Shown piece after piece: positions 1 to 8,251 of a stretch of 64,000 bases of DNA. The position numbers were made by a program, and so were the translations under genes. Position 1 is the first letter of the stretch. Each line of letters starts with the position of its first letter. Below the pieces are notes generated by a model. The model saw nothing but the letters and a program-made list of their open reading frames with translations, had not been told where the DNA came from and did no database searches. The stretch is from Streptomyces sp. H39-S7 (GTDB lineage Bacteria; Actinomycetota; Actinomycetes; Streptomycetales; Streptomycetaceae): positions 41,911 to 105,910 of the forward strand of contig NZ_JAPVLU010000014.1 of NCBI RefSeq assembly GCF_027158205.1. The letters run 5' to 3'.

Positions 1-346
1 GCGAGACCGTCAGCAGTTTGCTGAGCGCGGCGCTCTCCGCCGCCGTCGTGATCACCTTCGTCGCGGCGCGCACATTGGAGGGGTCGAACGTCATCCCCTC
101 CATCGGAAGGGCGGGCTGCGCCTTGACGAACCGCTCGCTCGGCAGGGCGTACGGGGGTTGCACACGGTCTATGGGGACCGCGGTGGTGACGGCGAGGCTG
201 ATGGTGGAGTAGAGGCCGCTCCGCACCAGCGCGTACACCAGGGCGATCAGCACGCCGCCGGCCAGCACCAGCAGCCCGCCGTACAGACTCGTCAGCCGGG
301 CGCGTTCACTGCTGAGCCGCCACAGGCGCAGACGCAGCCGGCTCAT
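1..346 (-). CDS. Sensor histidine kinase, N-terminal part (runs off left edge)
   Basis: The start codon at 344-346 overlaps the stop of the response regulator gene by 4 nt (ATGA), so the two are translationally coupled. About 115 residues are visible. A short basic N-terminus is followed by one hydrophobic segment (LVLAGGVLIALVYALV) and then an extracytoplasmic stretch, as in membrane sensor kinases of the OmpR-partner class. HAMP, HisKA and HATPase domains would lie beyond the edge, so the kinase call rests on position plus topology. Likely partner of the response regulator at 343-1071 and possible controller of the divergent efflux operon. Confidence 0.75.
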   Translation of the reverse strand, partial: MSRLRLRLWRLSSERARLTSLYGGLLVLAGGVLIALVYALVRSGLYSTISLAVTTAVPIDRVQPPYALPSERFVKAQPALPMEGMTFDPSNVRAATKVITTAAESAALSKLLTVS

Positions 347-1071
347 GCCCGCTCCCCGGGGGCGGAGTTCGGGCTCCGGCGCTTGCTGTCGTCCACGCCG
401 TCTTCCATGCTGTCCGCCACCATCCGGTAGCCGACGCCCGGCACCGTCTCCACCACCTGCGGTTCGCCGAGCTTGGTGCGCAGCTTGCTGAGCGTCACCC
501 GCACCGCGTTCGTCCGGTAGCTGGTGTCCTCCTCCCACACCTGCTCGATCAGGTCCTCGCCACTGACGACCGCGCCGTCCGCGCGCATCAGAACCTCCAG
601 CACCGCGAACTCCTTCCGGGACAGGCTCAGATACCGGCCGTCACGGCTGGCCTGCCGGCGAGCGCCGTCCATGACGAGTCCGGCGCGTTCGATCACCGGC
701 GGCAGCGCGGGGTGCGCGCGGCGGCCCAGGGCCAGGACGCGGGCGAGCAGCTCGTCGTAGGCGAACGGCTTGGTCAGATAGTCGTCGGCGCCCAGGCCCA
801 GCCCGGCCACCCGGTCGCGGACCGTGCCGGAGGCGGTGAGCATCAGGACCCGGGTGAGCAGCCGCTGCTCCACGACCCGGCGGCAGACCTCGTCGCCGTG
901 GATGCCGGGCAGATCGCGGTCCAGGACGAGCACGTCATAGGCGCCGAGTTGGAGCTTCCGCAGTCCTTCGGCGCCGTCGGAAGCGACGTCCACCGCGATG
1001 GCCGCACGGCGCAGCCCGTCGGCCACCATTTCGGCCAGGAATTCCTCGTCCTCCACCACCAGAACACGCAT
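343..1071 (-). CDS. OmpR/PhoB-family response regulator
   Basis: 242 residues. The N-terminal receiver domain starts MRVLVVEDEEF with acidic residues for Mg binding, has the phospho-acceptor Asp in VLVLDRDLPG (about residue 51) and the conserved Lys in LTKPF. The C-terminal winged-helix domain includes LSRKEFAVLEVLM and ends with the typical VRGVGYR-like element VPGVGYRMV. It is the first gene of a minus-strand pair with the histidine kinase and is divergent from the lipoprotein at 1196. By analogy with other two-component/MacB-type loci it probably regulates the divergent transport genes. Confidence 0.93.
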   Translation of the reverse strand: MRVLVVEDEEFLAEMVADGLRRAAIAVDVASDGAEGLRKLQLGAYDVLVLDRDLPGIHGDEVCRRVVEQRLLTRVLMLTASGTVRDRVAGLGLGADDYLTKPFAYDELLARVLALGRRAHPALPPVIERAGLVMDGARRQASRDGRYLSLSRKEFAVLEVLMRADGAVVSGEDLIEQVWEEDTSYRTNAVRVTLSKLRTKLGEPQVVETVPGVGYRMVADSMEDGVDDSKRRSPNSAPGERA

Positions 1072-1195
1072 GGGGTCCTGTTTACCCGATGCGGACCTTT
1101 CGTCGTTGTAAAGGAGGCCGGTTAGAGAAACGAGAGTCCGACGGCTGCCAATCTCCTCCTGTCACTGTCCCGAAGAGTCCGAGAGTGAGAATCCC
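1072..1195. promoter_or_regulatory. Divergent intergenic region between response regulator and lipoprotein operon
   Basis: 124 nt separate two divergent start codons. Both promoters and any binding sites for the response regulator must lie here. I do not see a clear palindrome or a confident -35/-10 pair, so this is a positional call only. Confidence 0.5.
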
Positions 1196-1684
1196 ATGAG
1201 AAATCGTCACCGCATTTCCGGCGGCGCAGCGGCATTGGCCGCTCTCGCCCTGTTCGCCACCGCCTGTTCGGGCTCCGCATCGGATTCCGCCGCGAAGGGG
1301 TCGAGCGGGAAGAGCTCGGCCGACACCGCCGCGGACAAGGCGCTCAAGTTCCGCAAGTGCCTCCGCGAGCAGGGCCTGGACGTGCCCGAACCCAAGCCTG
1401 GCGAGGATTCGCGGGGCCTGACGATCGGCAACAACGGCGGCGAGGCGGCCATGAAGAAGGCGATGGACGCCTGCAGGCAGTTCAGCTCGAACCCGTCGGG
1501 CGAGATATCCCAGGCGGACAAGGACAAGGCCCTCAAGTTCGCGCAGTGCATGCGCAAGAACGGCGTCGACATGCCCGATCCGAACTTCGGCGGCGGTGGC
1601 GGACCGCAGAAGGCGATGCCGATGCCGCAGGGCGCGGCGAAGGAGAAGTTCGACAAGGCCAACAAGCTCTGCTCCGTCGACTGA
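1196..1684 (+). CDS. Secreted lipoprotein with duplicated Cys motif
   Basis: 162 residues. A basic N-terminus and hydrophobic stretch lead to a lipobox (LFATACSG), so the mature protein is probably lipid-anchored at Cys24. The mature part contains the same unit twice: LKFRKCLREQGLDVPEP and LKFAQCMRKNGVDMPDP, each with one Cys, plus two further Cys near DACRQF and KLCSVD. This suggests an internal duplication with paired cysteines. It is first in an operon with an adaptor, ABC ATPase and permease, so it is plausibly an extracytoplasmic accessory or sensor of the transporter. Substrate unknown. Confidence 0.8.
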   Translation: MRNRHRISGGAAALAALALFATACSGSASDSAAKGSSGKSSADTAADKALKFRKCLREQGLDVPEPKPGEDSRGLTIGNNGGEAAMKKAMDACRQFSSNPSGEISQADKDKALKFAQCMRKNGVDMPDPNFGGGGGPQKAMPMPQGAAKEKFDKANKLCSVD

Positions 1685-1719
1685 CGAACAGTACGGAGAG
1701 GATGGACGGGAATACGTCG

Positions 1720-2784
1720 ATGAAGCGCAAGAGAATCATTCTGGCCGCTGTGGCGGTGGTCGTGGTCACCGTCGGAGGCGGCGTGGCCGTCACCCTGCCG
1801 GCCGCCTCCGACAAGGGGGTGGGCCGGCAGAGTTCCGGCCTTCCGCCGGCGACCGCCCCGATCGAGCGCGGCGATCTCAGCGACAGCACCCAGAAGCAGG
1901 GCACGCTCGGGTACTCGAAGGAGCGCAAGATCAACGCGGGCGCCATGGGCACCATCACCTGGGTCCCCGGCGCCGGCTCCTCCGTCGCCCGCGACGGCAG
2001 GCTCTACGAGGTCGACGGCAAGCCCGTCCGGCTGATGTACGGCACGACCCCCATGTACCGGATGCTCAAGACCGGTGACAAGGGCGACGACGTCCGGCAG
2101 TTGAAGGAGAACCTGCGCGCCCTCGGTTTCGGCCCGGGCCTGGCGGCGGACGACAAGTTCACCGCCGGCACCGCCGATGCCGTCAAGCGCTGGCAGAAGG
2201 ACCACGACCTGCCGCGGACCGGCACGATCGGCCCCGACCAGGTCGCGTTCTCCGCCGGCCCGGTGCGGATCAAGTCGGCGGACTCCACCGTCGGCGACCA
2301 GGCCGGCCCCGGCAAGCCGGTGCTGACCACGACCAGCTCGGAGCGGATCGTCGAGTTCAAGCTGGAGGTCGCCGACGGGCAGCTGGCACGGACCGGCACC
2401 GAGGTCACCGTCGACCTGCCGGGCGGCGGGACCGCGCGGGGCAAGGTCTCCTCCGTCGGCAAGACCGTCGAGGAGGGCGAGGACCCGCAGGACAAGACAC
2501 CCAGGATCACCGTCACGGTCACCTTCGACGACCCGTCCAAGGTGGGCGGCCTCGACCGGTCCCCGGTGACGGTGAACCTGACCGGCCGGACCCACAAGGG
2601 CGTCCTGTCCGTCCCCGTCAACGCCCTGCTGGCGCTGCCCAGCGGCGGTTTCGGCGTCCAGGTCGTGGAGAACGGCAGGGCGCGCGACGTCGCGGTCGAG
2701 CTCGGGATGTTCGGCCAGGGGCGCGTCGAGGTCAGCGGCGGCGGGCTGCGCGAAGGCATGAAGGTCGGGGTGCCGTCGCTGTGA
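1720..2784 (+). CDS. Efflux periplasmic-adaptor-like protein with peptidoglycan-binding domain
   Basis: 354 residues from the chosen ATG. An in-frame ATG at 1702 is an alternative but has only a 3-nt gap to GGAG. The N-terminal signal anchor (ILAAVAVVVVTVGGG) is followed by a PG_binding_1-type segment (DDVRQLKENLRALGF, DAVKRWQKDHDLPRTG) and then a HlyD/MacA-like beta-rich region ending in a C-terminal VPSL. Its stop overlaps the GTG of the ATPase gene (GTGA). In the actinobacterial MacB-like arrangement this protein couples the permease to the cell envelope. Confidence 0.85.
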   Translation: MKRKRIILAAVAVVVVTVGGGVAVTLPAASDKGVGRQSSGLPPATAPIERGDLSDSTQKQGTLGYSKERKINAGAMGTITWVPGAGSSVARDGRLYEVDGKPVRLMYGTTPMYRMLKTGDKGDDVRQLKENLRALGFGPGLAADDKFTAGTADAVKRWQKDHDLPRTGTIGPDQVAFSAGPVRIKSADSTVGDQAGPGKPVLTTTSSERIVEFKLEVADGQLARTGTEVTVDLPGGGTARGKVSSVGKTVEEGEDPQDKTPRITVTVTFDDPSKVGGLDRSPVTVNLTGRTHKGVLSVPVNALLALPSGGFGVQVVENGRARDVAVELGMFGQGRVEVSGGGLREGMKVGVPSL

Positions 2785-3560
2785 CCATGTCCACCTCCAT
2801 GTCCTCTTCCTCTCCTCCTTCCTCTCCAATCCCTTCTTCCTCTCCTTCGACCGCTGTGGTGGAACTCGTCGGCGTCGGAAAGGAGTACCCGGGCGACGTC
2901 GCGGCACTGCGCGGCGTGGACCTGACGATCGACGACGGCGAACTGCTCGCCATCGTCGGCCCGTCCGGCTCCGGCAAGTCCACCCTGCTGCACATCATCG
3001 GCACCCTGGACCGGCCGTCCTCCGGCTCGGTCGCCATCGCGGGCCACGACGTCGCCGCGCTGTCCGACCGCCGGCTCTCCGCGCTCCGCGCTCAGCACGT
3101 CGGATTCGTCTTCCAGGCGTTCCACCTCGTGCCCGGCATCAGCGCCCAGGACAACGTGGCCGAGGGGCTCCTCTACTCGGGGCAGCCGCGCGCCGAGCGC
3201 CGCCGCCGGGCCGCCGCCGCGCTGGAGCGCGTCGGCCTCGCGGACCGGATGGACCACAAGCCGCACCAGCTGTCCGGCGGGCAGAAGCAGCGCGTCGCCA
3301 TCGCGCGGGCCGTCGTCGGCGAGCCCGACCTGCTGCTCGCCGACGAGCCCACGGGCGCCCTGGACTCTGCCTCGGGCGAGGCGGTCATGGAGCTGCTGCA
3401 CGACCTCAACAGGGAAGGCGCCACCATCGCCGTGATCACGCACGACGGCGAGATCGCCGACCGGCTGCCCCGCCAGGTGCGGATCCGTGACGGCCGGGTC
3501 GTGGCGGACACCAAGCCGCCCCGCCCCCCGCATGCCGGCCCCGGAGGGGTCGCCCTATGA
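2781..3560 (+). CDS. ABC transporter ATP-binding protein, MacB/LolD type
   Basis: 259 residues. Walker A is GPSGSGKST, the signature is LSGGQKQRVAIARA, Walker B is LLLADEPTGALD and the H-loop is AVITHD, all in order and intact. The first 25 or so residues are almost pure Ser/Pro, encoded by a pyrimidine-only-like tract. The recognisable ABC fold begins near VVELVGVGKEYPG, so an internal start is possible, though the GTGA overlap with the preceding gene supports 2781. Its 3' end overlaps the permease start by 4 nt. It powers the MacB-type export complex at the inner face of the membrane. Confidence 0.93.
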   Translation: MTMSTSMSSSSPPSSPIPSSSPSTAVVELVGVGKEYPGDVAALRGVDLTIDDGELLAIVGPSGSGKSTLLHIIGTLDRPSSGSVAIAGHDVAALSDRRLSALRAQHVGFVFQAFHLVPGISAQDNVAEGLLYSGQPRAERRRRAAAALERVGLADRMDHKPHQLSGGQKQRVAIARAVVGEPDLLLADEPTGALDSASGEAVMELLHDLNREGATIAVITHDGEIADRLPRQVRIRDGRVVADTKPPRPPHAGPGGVAL

Positions 3561-4756
3561 GGCGCACTTCCCTGTCCCCCGCCCGGCTCAGCGCCCGCGA
3601 CCTGTTCCACGTCGGATCCGCCGGGCTGCGCGGCCGCCCCCTGCGCGTCGTCCTGTCCGCCCTGGGCATCGCACTCGGCATCGCGACGATGATCGCGGTG
3701 GTCGGCATCTCGTCCTCCAGCAAGGCGCAACTCATGCGGGAGCTGGACCGGTTGGGCACCAACCTGCTCGTCGTGACCCCCGGGGACGCGCTGTTCAGCG
3801 GCCAGGACGCCCGGCTGCCGAAGGAGTCCCCCGGCATGATCGGCCGGATCGACGGCGTCGAGCAGGTCGGTGCGACCGGGGACGTCAAGCAGTCGGTACG
3901 CCGCTCCGAGAAGATCTCCGAGGACGACACCGGCGGCATCGCCGTCAAGGCGACCACCGAGGAACTGCTGCGCACCCTGCGCGGCTCGGTGCGCAGCGGC
4001 AGCTGGCTCAACAAGGCGACCGGCAGGTACCCGTCCGCCGTGCTCGGCAGCGTCGCCGCCGACCGCCTCGGCATCACCGCCCCTGGGCAGCAGGTGTGCA
4101 TCGGCGGCCGGTACTTCACCGTCACCGGCATCCTGGACCCGCTGCCGCTCGCCCCCGAGATCGAGCGCTCCGCCCTCGTCGGCTGGGACGCGGCGACACG
4201 GCTGCTGGGCTTCGACGGCCATCCGACGTCGGTCTACGAGCGCTCCACCGACGCCGCGGTCGCCGCCGTACGCGACCTGATCCCCCGCACGGCAAATCCG
4301 CAGAACCCGCAGGTCGTGAAGGTCACCGACCCCTCGGCCGCGCTCCAGGCGAAGGCCGCCACGGACGGCGCGTTCACCCATCTGCTGCTCGGCCTCGGCG
4401 GGGTCGCCCTGCTGGTCGGCGGCGTCGGAGTCGCCAACACCATGATCATCTCGGTGCTGGAACGCCGCTACGAGATCGGCCTGCGCCGCTCCCTGGGCGC
4501 CACCAGGGGCCAGATCCGCATCCAGTTCGTCACCGAGTCCCTCATGCTCTCGGGACTCGGCGGCCTCGCGGGCCTCGCCCTCGGCTCCCTCGCCACCTTC
4601 GTCTACGCCACCGCCGGCGGCCTCCCCTGGGTGGTGCCGCCGTGGGCCGTCAGCGGCGGCTTCGGCGCCACGCTCGTCATCGGCACCATCGCCGGCCTCT
4701 ACCCGGCACGCCGCGCAGCCCGCCTCTCCCCGACCCTGGCCCTGCACGCGGCGTAG
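3557..4756 (+). CDS. ABC transporter permease, MacB/FtsX type
   Basis: 399 residues. It has the MacB-PCD/FtsX architecture: an N-terminal transmembrane helix (VVLSALGIALGIATMIAVVGI), a large extracytoplasmic domain (about residues 55-265) and three C-terminal helices, including LLLGLGGVALLVGGVGVANTM and the conserved cytoplasmic RRYEIGLRRSLGATRGQI loop. The start overlaps the ATPase stop (ATGA). With the adaptor and ATPase it would export an unidentified peptide, antibiotic or lipid-like substrate. Confidence 0.93.
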   Translation: MRRTSLSPARLSARDLFHVGSAGLRGRPLRVVLSALGIALGIATMIAVVGISSSSKAQLMRELDRLGTNLLVVTPGDALFSGQDARLPKESPGMIGRIDGVEQVGATGDVKQSVRRSEKISEDDTGGIAVKATTEELLRTLRGSVRSGSWLNKATGRYPSAVLGSVAADRLGITAPGQQVCIGGRYFTVTGILDPLPLAPEIERSALVGWDAATRLLGFDGHPTSVYERSTDAAVAAVRDLIPRTANPQNPQVVKVTDPSAALQAKAATDGAFTHLLLGLGGVALLVGGVGVANTMIISVLERRYEIGLRRSLGATRGQIRIQFVTESLMLSGLGGLAGLALGSLATFVYATAGGLPWVVPPWAVSGGFGATLVIGTIAGLYPARRAARLSPTLALHAA

Positions 4757-4777
4757 CGCCCCTCGGAAGGAACCCCC

Positions 4778-5158
4778 GTGCCCCCGGACCCCCCTTTCGC
4801 CGTCCACATCCGCACCCGCGGCACGGTCCCGATCGTCGAACTGCACGGCGAGATCGACCTCATGGCCGTGCCGTACATCAGCCTTCGGCTGGACGGCCTC
4901 GCCCACCGGGAGCGCGGGGGCCACCCCCAGGACCTCGTCATCGACCTCACCGCCGTCACGTTCATGGACTGCCGCGGCCTGTCCGTCCTCGTCCACGCCC
5001 GCGCCCTCACCACCGCGCGCCACGGCCAACTGCACCTCACCAACGTCCCCGCACCCGTCCGCAGACTCCTGCACCTCACGGGCCTGGAAAGTGCCTTCCC
5101 CTCCAGGACGCCCGCGTCGGCGGCGTATCAGCCCCCTGTCGGTGACGCGGTCCAGTGA
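4778..5158 (+). CDS. STAS-domain anti-sigma factor antagonist
   Basis: 126 residues from GTG, preceded by GGAAGG. The sequence matches the SpoIIAA/RsbV-type STAS fold: VPIVELHGEIDL at strand 2 and VIDLTAVTFMDCRGLSVL at the helix that normally carries the phosphorylatable Ser. Here the usual DSSG position reads D-C-R-G, so the phospho-Ser is absent. The protein may thus act as a non-phosphorylatable antagonist or scaffold. It follows the permease by about 20 nt but has no obvious functional link to it. Confidence 0.85.
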   Translation: MPPDPPFAVHIRTRGTVPIVELHGEIDLMAVPYISLRLDGLAHRERGGHPQDLVIDLTAVTFMDCRGLSVLVHARALTTARHGQLHLTNVPAPVRRLLHLTGLESAFPSRTPASAAYQPPVGDAVQ

Positions 5159-5280
5159 GGTCGTCGCCCGCTCGCGGTCCGGCCGCTGCGCCTGAACCAC
5201 GCATTCCTCATATCTGGTACTGCGGCCACGACTACGATGTGATCTGTCCGTTCGCGGCGCGGTGGGGGAAGAGGTCGGCG

Positions 5281-5778
5281 ATGGCGCACGACGATGCGGT
5301 AGCGACGGCATGGCGATTACATGCCTCACTCGCCGACTGGACCGGTCGGATCGACGCAAAGGCGTCATTCGCTCTGACCATTGAATCGGCCCTGCTCGCC
5401 GGGATCGGCGCCTCGGTCGGCACCAGTCACGGATTCGGCGGGATCTCCGCGTCATGGGCGCAGGGTGCCCTGTGGGCCGGTGCGGGAATGTTGGTGCTTG
5501 CCGCGTTCGCTGCGGTCTCGGTGGTGCTACCGAGGGCGGGGACACGGCCGAACGGCCCTCCAGGGCTTGACGATTACCTGTTCTACGGCCATTTGCGTCT
5601 CTGGGCGCCGCAGGAACTGGCCGATCGGCTCACCACGGCTGATCCGTTGCCGGCGCTGACCGGCCAGCTCGTGGCCATGAGCGGCATCGCCTGGGCCAAG
5701 CACCGCCGGGTACGGCAGTCGCTGATCCTGGCAGTGGCCGGCCTGGTCCTGCTCTCCCTGGCTGTAGTGACCGGTTGA
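5281..5778 (+). CDS. Pycsar-type effector membrane protein (DUF5706/PycTM-like)
   Basis: 165 residues from the ATG at 5281, which has GAGG upstream; an upstream GTG at 5155 would add a tail lacking family character. It shows the DUF5706 pattern: an N-terminal helix with DWTGRIDAKASFAL, two hydrophobic segments (about residues 35-55 and 60-85), a soluble FYGHLR region, then MSGIAWAKHRRVRQSL and a C-terminal transmembrane helix. In Pycsar systems such proteins are cCMP/cUMP-triggered membrane effectors. No cyclase is immediately adjacent, but a class III cyclase gene lies 8 kb away (14079-14879). Its stop overlaps the start region of the Crp-like gene, so the two are coupled. Confidence 0.8.
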   Translation: MAHDDAVATAWRLHASLADWTGRIDAKASFALTIESALLAGIGASVGTSHGFGGISASWAQGALWAGAGMLVLAAFAAVSVVLPRAGTRPNGPPGLDDYLFYGHLRLWAPQELADRLTTADPLPALTGQLVAMSGIAWAKHRRVRQSLILAVAGLVLLSLAVVTG

Positions 5779-5780
5779 AT

Positions 5781-6584
5781 ATGAACCCCGACAACGAGCA
5801 CGAGTCGCTGAACGAACGGCGGCCCGAGAGGGAGACGTTCTGGTCCCTCCTCGACGGGACCGCCCGGGAACGCCTCGTGTCCGCAGGCCACGTACACACG
5901 TACTCCGCGAGATCGCACCTGCTGAGACAGGACGAGTTCTCCGATCACGTCCTTGTCCTGCGCACCGGTTGCGTGAAGGTATACGCCGAGTCAGGGACGG
6001 GCTACCAGGTCGTGCTGGCGCTGCGCAACGGCGGTGACCTGCTCGGCGAGCAGGCCGGCCTGGACCGGCAGCCGCGCTCGGCGTCGATCTACGCGCTGAC
6101 GGACACCGAGGCACTGGTCGTCCCCGCCAGCCGGTTCGCGGCTCTCCTCTGGTCGCAACCCACGATGGGCGCAGCAGTGCAGCAGGTACTGTCACGCCGG
6201 TTGCGCGAGGCCGACCGGCACCGGGCCGCGATCGGCTCGGTGCCGGTCGAAGCGCGGCTGGCCGCCCTGGTTCTGGACCTCGGGGAACGCTACGGCAGGC
6301 GCACCACCGACGGCTCGTTGCGGATCGACCTGCCGCTGTCACAGGACGACCTGGCCGGTCTGGTAGTCAGCTCGCGCCGGACGATCAGCCGGATCCTGGA
6401 GGAGTGGCGCCGGGAGAAGCTGCTCACCACCGGGCGCCAGGCGCTGGAGTTGGCCGGGCTGCACGCGCTGCGCCACCGAGCCGAGGACCCTGGTGCGGTG
6501 CCGGGCTGGATCGCGCCGCGCGGGGAGGGCCACGCACCGGGGCGCAGCGCCGGACAGGAGCCTCACACGTTGTCCCACGAGTAA
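5781..6584 (+). CDS. Crp/Fnr-family transcriptional regulator
   Basis: 267 residues from ATG at 5781; an in-frame TTG at 5775 overlaps the upstream stop. The N-terminal cNMP-binding beta-roll includes the phosphate-binding-cassette pattern GEQAGLDRQPRSASIYA, which keeps the G-E and R-S-A positions expected for cyclic nucleotide contact. The C-terminal Crp-type winged helix has LSQDDLAGLVVSSRRTISRI as the recognition region. It is co-transcribed with the Pycsar-type effector. Its 3' end overlaps the convergent kinase gene by 22 nt. It may sense the nucleotide made by the neighbouring cyclase (inference). Confidence 0.88.
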   Translation: MNPDNEHESLNERRPERETFWSLLDGTARERLVSAGHVHTYSARSHLLRQDEFSDHVLVLRTGCVKVYAESGTGYQVVLALRNGGDLLGEQAGLDRQPRSASIYALTDTEALVVPASRFAALLWSQPTMGAAVQQVLSRRLREADRHRAAIGSVPVEARLAALVLDLGERYGRRTTDGSLRIDLPLSQDDLAGLVVSSRRTISRILEEWRREKLLTTGRQALELAGLHALRHRAEDPGAVPGWIAPRGEGHAPGRSAGQEPHTLSHE

Positions 6585-8251
6585 CGGGTCAGCCCGTACC
6601 GGTCCGCGATGTCGTTCCACTCCCCGACGAACGTCTTCTTCGCCTCGGTGGCCCGGCCGCTTGCCTCGGCAGCGTCCTGGAACTCTGGCGCGTCCCCCGT
6701 GTGGTCCGGCGAGCAACCCCCCGAGTTCAGGCTCACGGCCCATCGGCGATAGGCGTCGTCGGCCTCCGCCGATGCCGACCAGGCAGTCCGCAGATCGGTG
6801 ACTGCCTGATCGCCGCCGGACAGACCACCGACGTCCAGATGGTCCAGCCGGGCCAGCAGATCCCGGCGAGCAGTGGCCGCACGCGAGAAGACGTCGGCGT
6901 CGTTCGACAGCGTGTCGCAGCGCTGCACGGACGCGACCGCGGCGCCGACTCCGCTGCGTGTGCCTGCGTTCTCCTGCAGCAACGCGTCCACCGCGGCGGC
7001 TTGGTCACGGGCCGCGGAACCGGTGCCGTCTGCCGGGGTCTGTCCCTCGCCGCCCGATCCGCCGGTGCCGGTGGAAGCCGCCTCGCTGCCCGCGGGCGCC
7101 GAGCCGTCGCCGGAGCGCACGAGATGGGTGCCGAAGCCGATGAAGAGCAGGGCCGCGAGCACCGCTGCCACGATGGCGGCTCCCCTCGCCGGCGACATCG
7201 GACTCCGGGGCTGCTGAGGCATCGGCCGCTGACCGGTCCAGGTAGGGCCCGCGGCCTGCGGCATGTACTGCACGCGCGGTGGAGGCGATGTGCGCGGGGG
7301 AGCCGTCGCGAAGGGAGGTCTCCTTGGCACGGTCGGCGGTGCCTGCGCGGGGGCGGTCGGCGGTGACGCCGGAACCCTGCGTAGCGGCCGGTGCCGTTGC
7401 GGGTCGGCGATCGCCCGCTCCAATGCCCCGCCCCAGTCCTGCATACTGGGCCGTTCCTTGGGGTTCGCCGAGAGGCCCCACCCGGCCAGTACAGCCAACT
7501 CGTTCGACACCTGCGCCAGTTGAGCAGTATCGGTGCCCTCCTGCTCACCGAGGAAGAGCCGGATCGCCAGCAGGGTGAACTTGTACCGGTCACCCTCCGC
7601 AGTCGCCAGCGGTTCCCCGTCCGGGACCTTCCAGCCCGGGGTCTCCGCCTGCTCCAGCACGCTGCGCCCCCGCAGTCGCATGGCGTCGCAGTCGATGAAG
7701 AAGCAAGCCGGACGCGGAGCCAGGGTGAACAGGAGATTCCTCGCCGACAGGTCCCCGACAGCCACGTCGAGTTTATGCAGTCGACCGAGCAGATCCGCCA
7801 GGTCCTTGAGCAGCAGTAGGCGCTGCCGGTCGCTGATCGTGATGCCGATCCGCTCGATGTACTGCTGATCGTTCAGCAGGAACTGAAGATCGGCGATCCG
7901 CCGGCGCCCCGGAGCGGTGGCCAATTCGGTCGTGAAGTCGTCCGGCACCTGACGCATCAGAAATCCGCGGGACCGCCCCGCCTGATCGACGATCGCCACG
8001 GGCCACGCGCTGCGCTCCGCCAGCCAGCGGCCCACGGCTGCGTCGAGCGACGGAATGAACTCGACCATCGCCTCCAGCGCCGCGAAGTCGGCTTCGCGAA
8101 GCGAAGTATCCGAGTACTCCTTGTAGGCGATCGGCCACTCCTTGTTGATCTTCCTTTCCTTGATCGCCCACACCTCTCCCTGGCCGCCCTTGCCGAGGTG
8201 TCGCTCCTTGACGAGCGAGTCGAGGTCGACGTGCGGAGCACGCCCGGTCAT
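6563..8251 (-). CDS. Membrane-anchored Ser/Thr protein kinase of a TerY-P type triad
   Basis: 562 residues. The kinase domain keeps a Gly-rich loop (LGKGGQGEVW, residues 19-28), Lys44 (AYKEY), a catalytic loop GDLSARN (D167, N172; the usual HRD His is replaced) and a metal Asp in FIDCDAM. A long Pro-rich linker (about 285-350) is followed by one transmembrane helix (AAIVAAVLAALLFIGFG) and an extracytoplasmic domain of about 185 residues with two Cys. It is last in a minus-strand operon; the start overlaps the PP2C stop (ATGA). Kinase, PP2C and TerY-like vWA together match the TerY-P triad described for Ter-linked stress systems. The outside domain suggests an external signal. Confidence 0.85.
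   Translation of the reverse strand: MTGRAPHVDLDSLVKERHLGKGGQGEVWAIKERKINKEWPIAYKEYSDTSLREADFAALEAMVEFIPSLDAAVGRWLAERSAWPVAIVDQAGRSRGFLMRQVPDDFTTELATAPGRRRIADLQFLLNDQQYIERIGITISDRQRLLLLKDLADLLGRLHKLDVAVGDLSARNLLFTLAPRPACFFIDCDAMRLRGRSVLEQAETPGWKVPDGEPLATAEGDRYKFTLLAIRLFLGEQEGTDTAQLAQVSNELAVLAGWGLSANPKERPSMQDWGGALERAIADPQRHRPLRRVPASPPTAPAQAPPTVPRRPPFATAPPRTSPPPRVQYMPQAAGPTWTGQRPMPQQPRSPMSPARGAAIVAAVLAALLFIGFGTHLVRSGDGSAPAGSEAASTGTGGSGGEGQTPADGTGSAARDQAAAVDALLQENAGTRSGVGAAVASVQRCDTLSNDADVFSRAATARRDLLARLDHLDVGGLSGGDQAVTDLRTAWSASAEADDAYRRWAVSLNSGGCSPDHTGDAPEFQDAAEASGRATEAKKTFVGEWNDIADRYGLTRYSWDNV

Noticed and set aside
1207..5545. Three long minus-strand open frames (566, 509 and 790 codons) opposite the efflux operon
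   Set aside because: They are Arg/Pro/Gly-rich, have no domains and lie opposite clearly conserved genes; typical GC-rich shadow frames.
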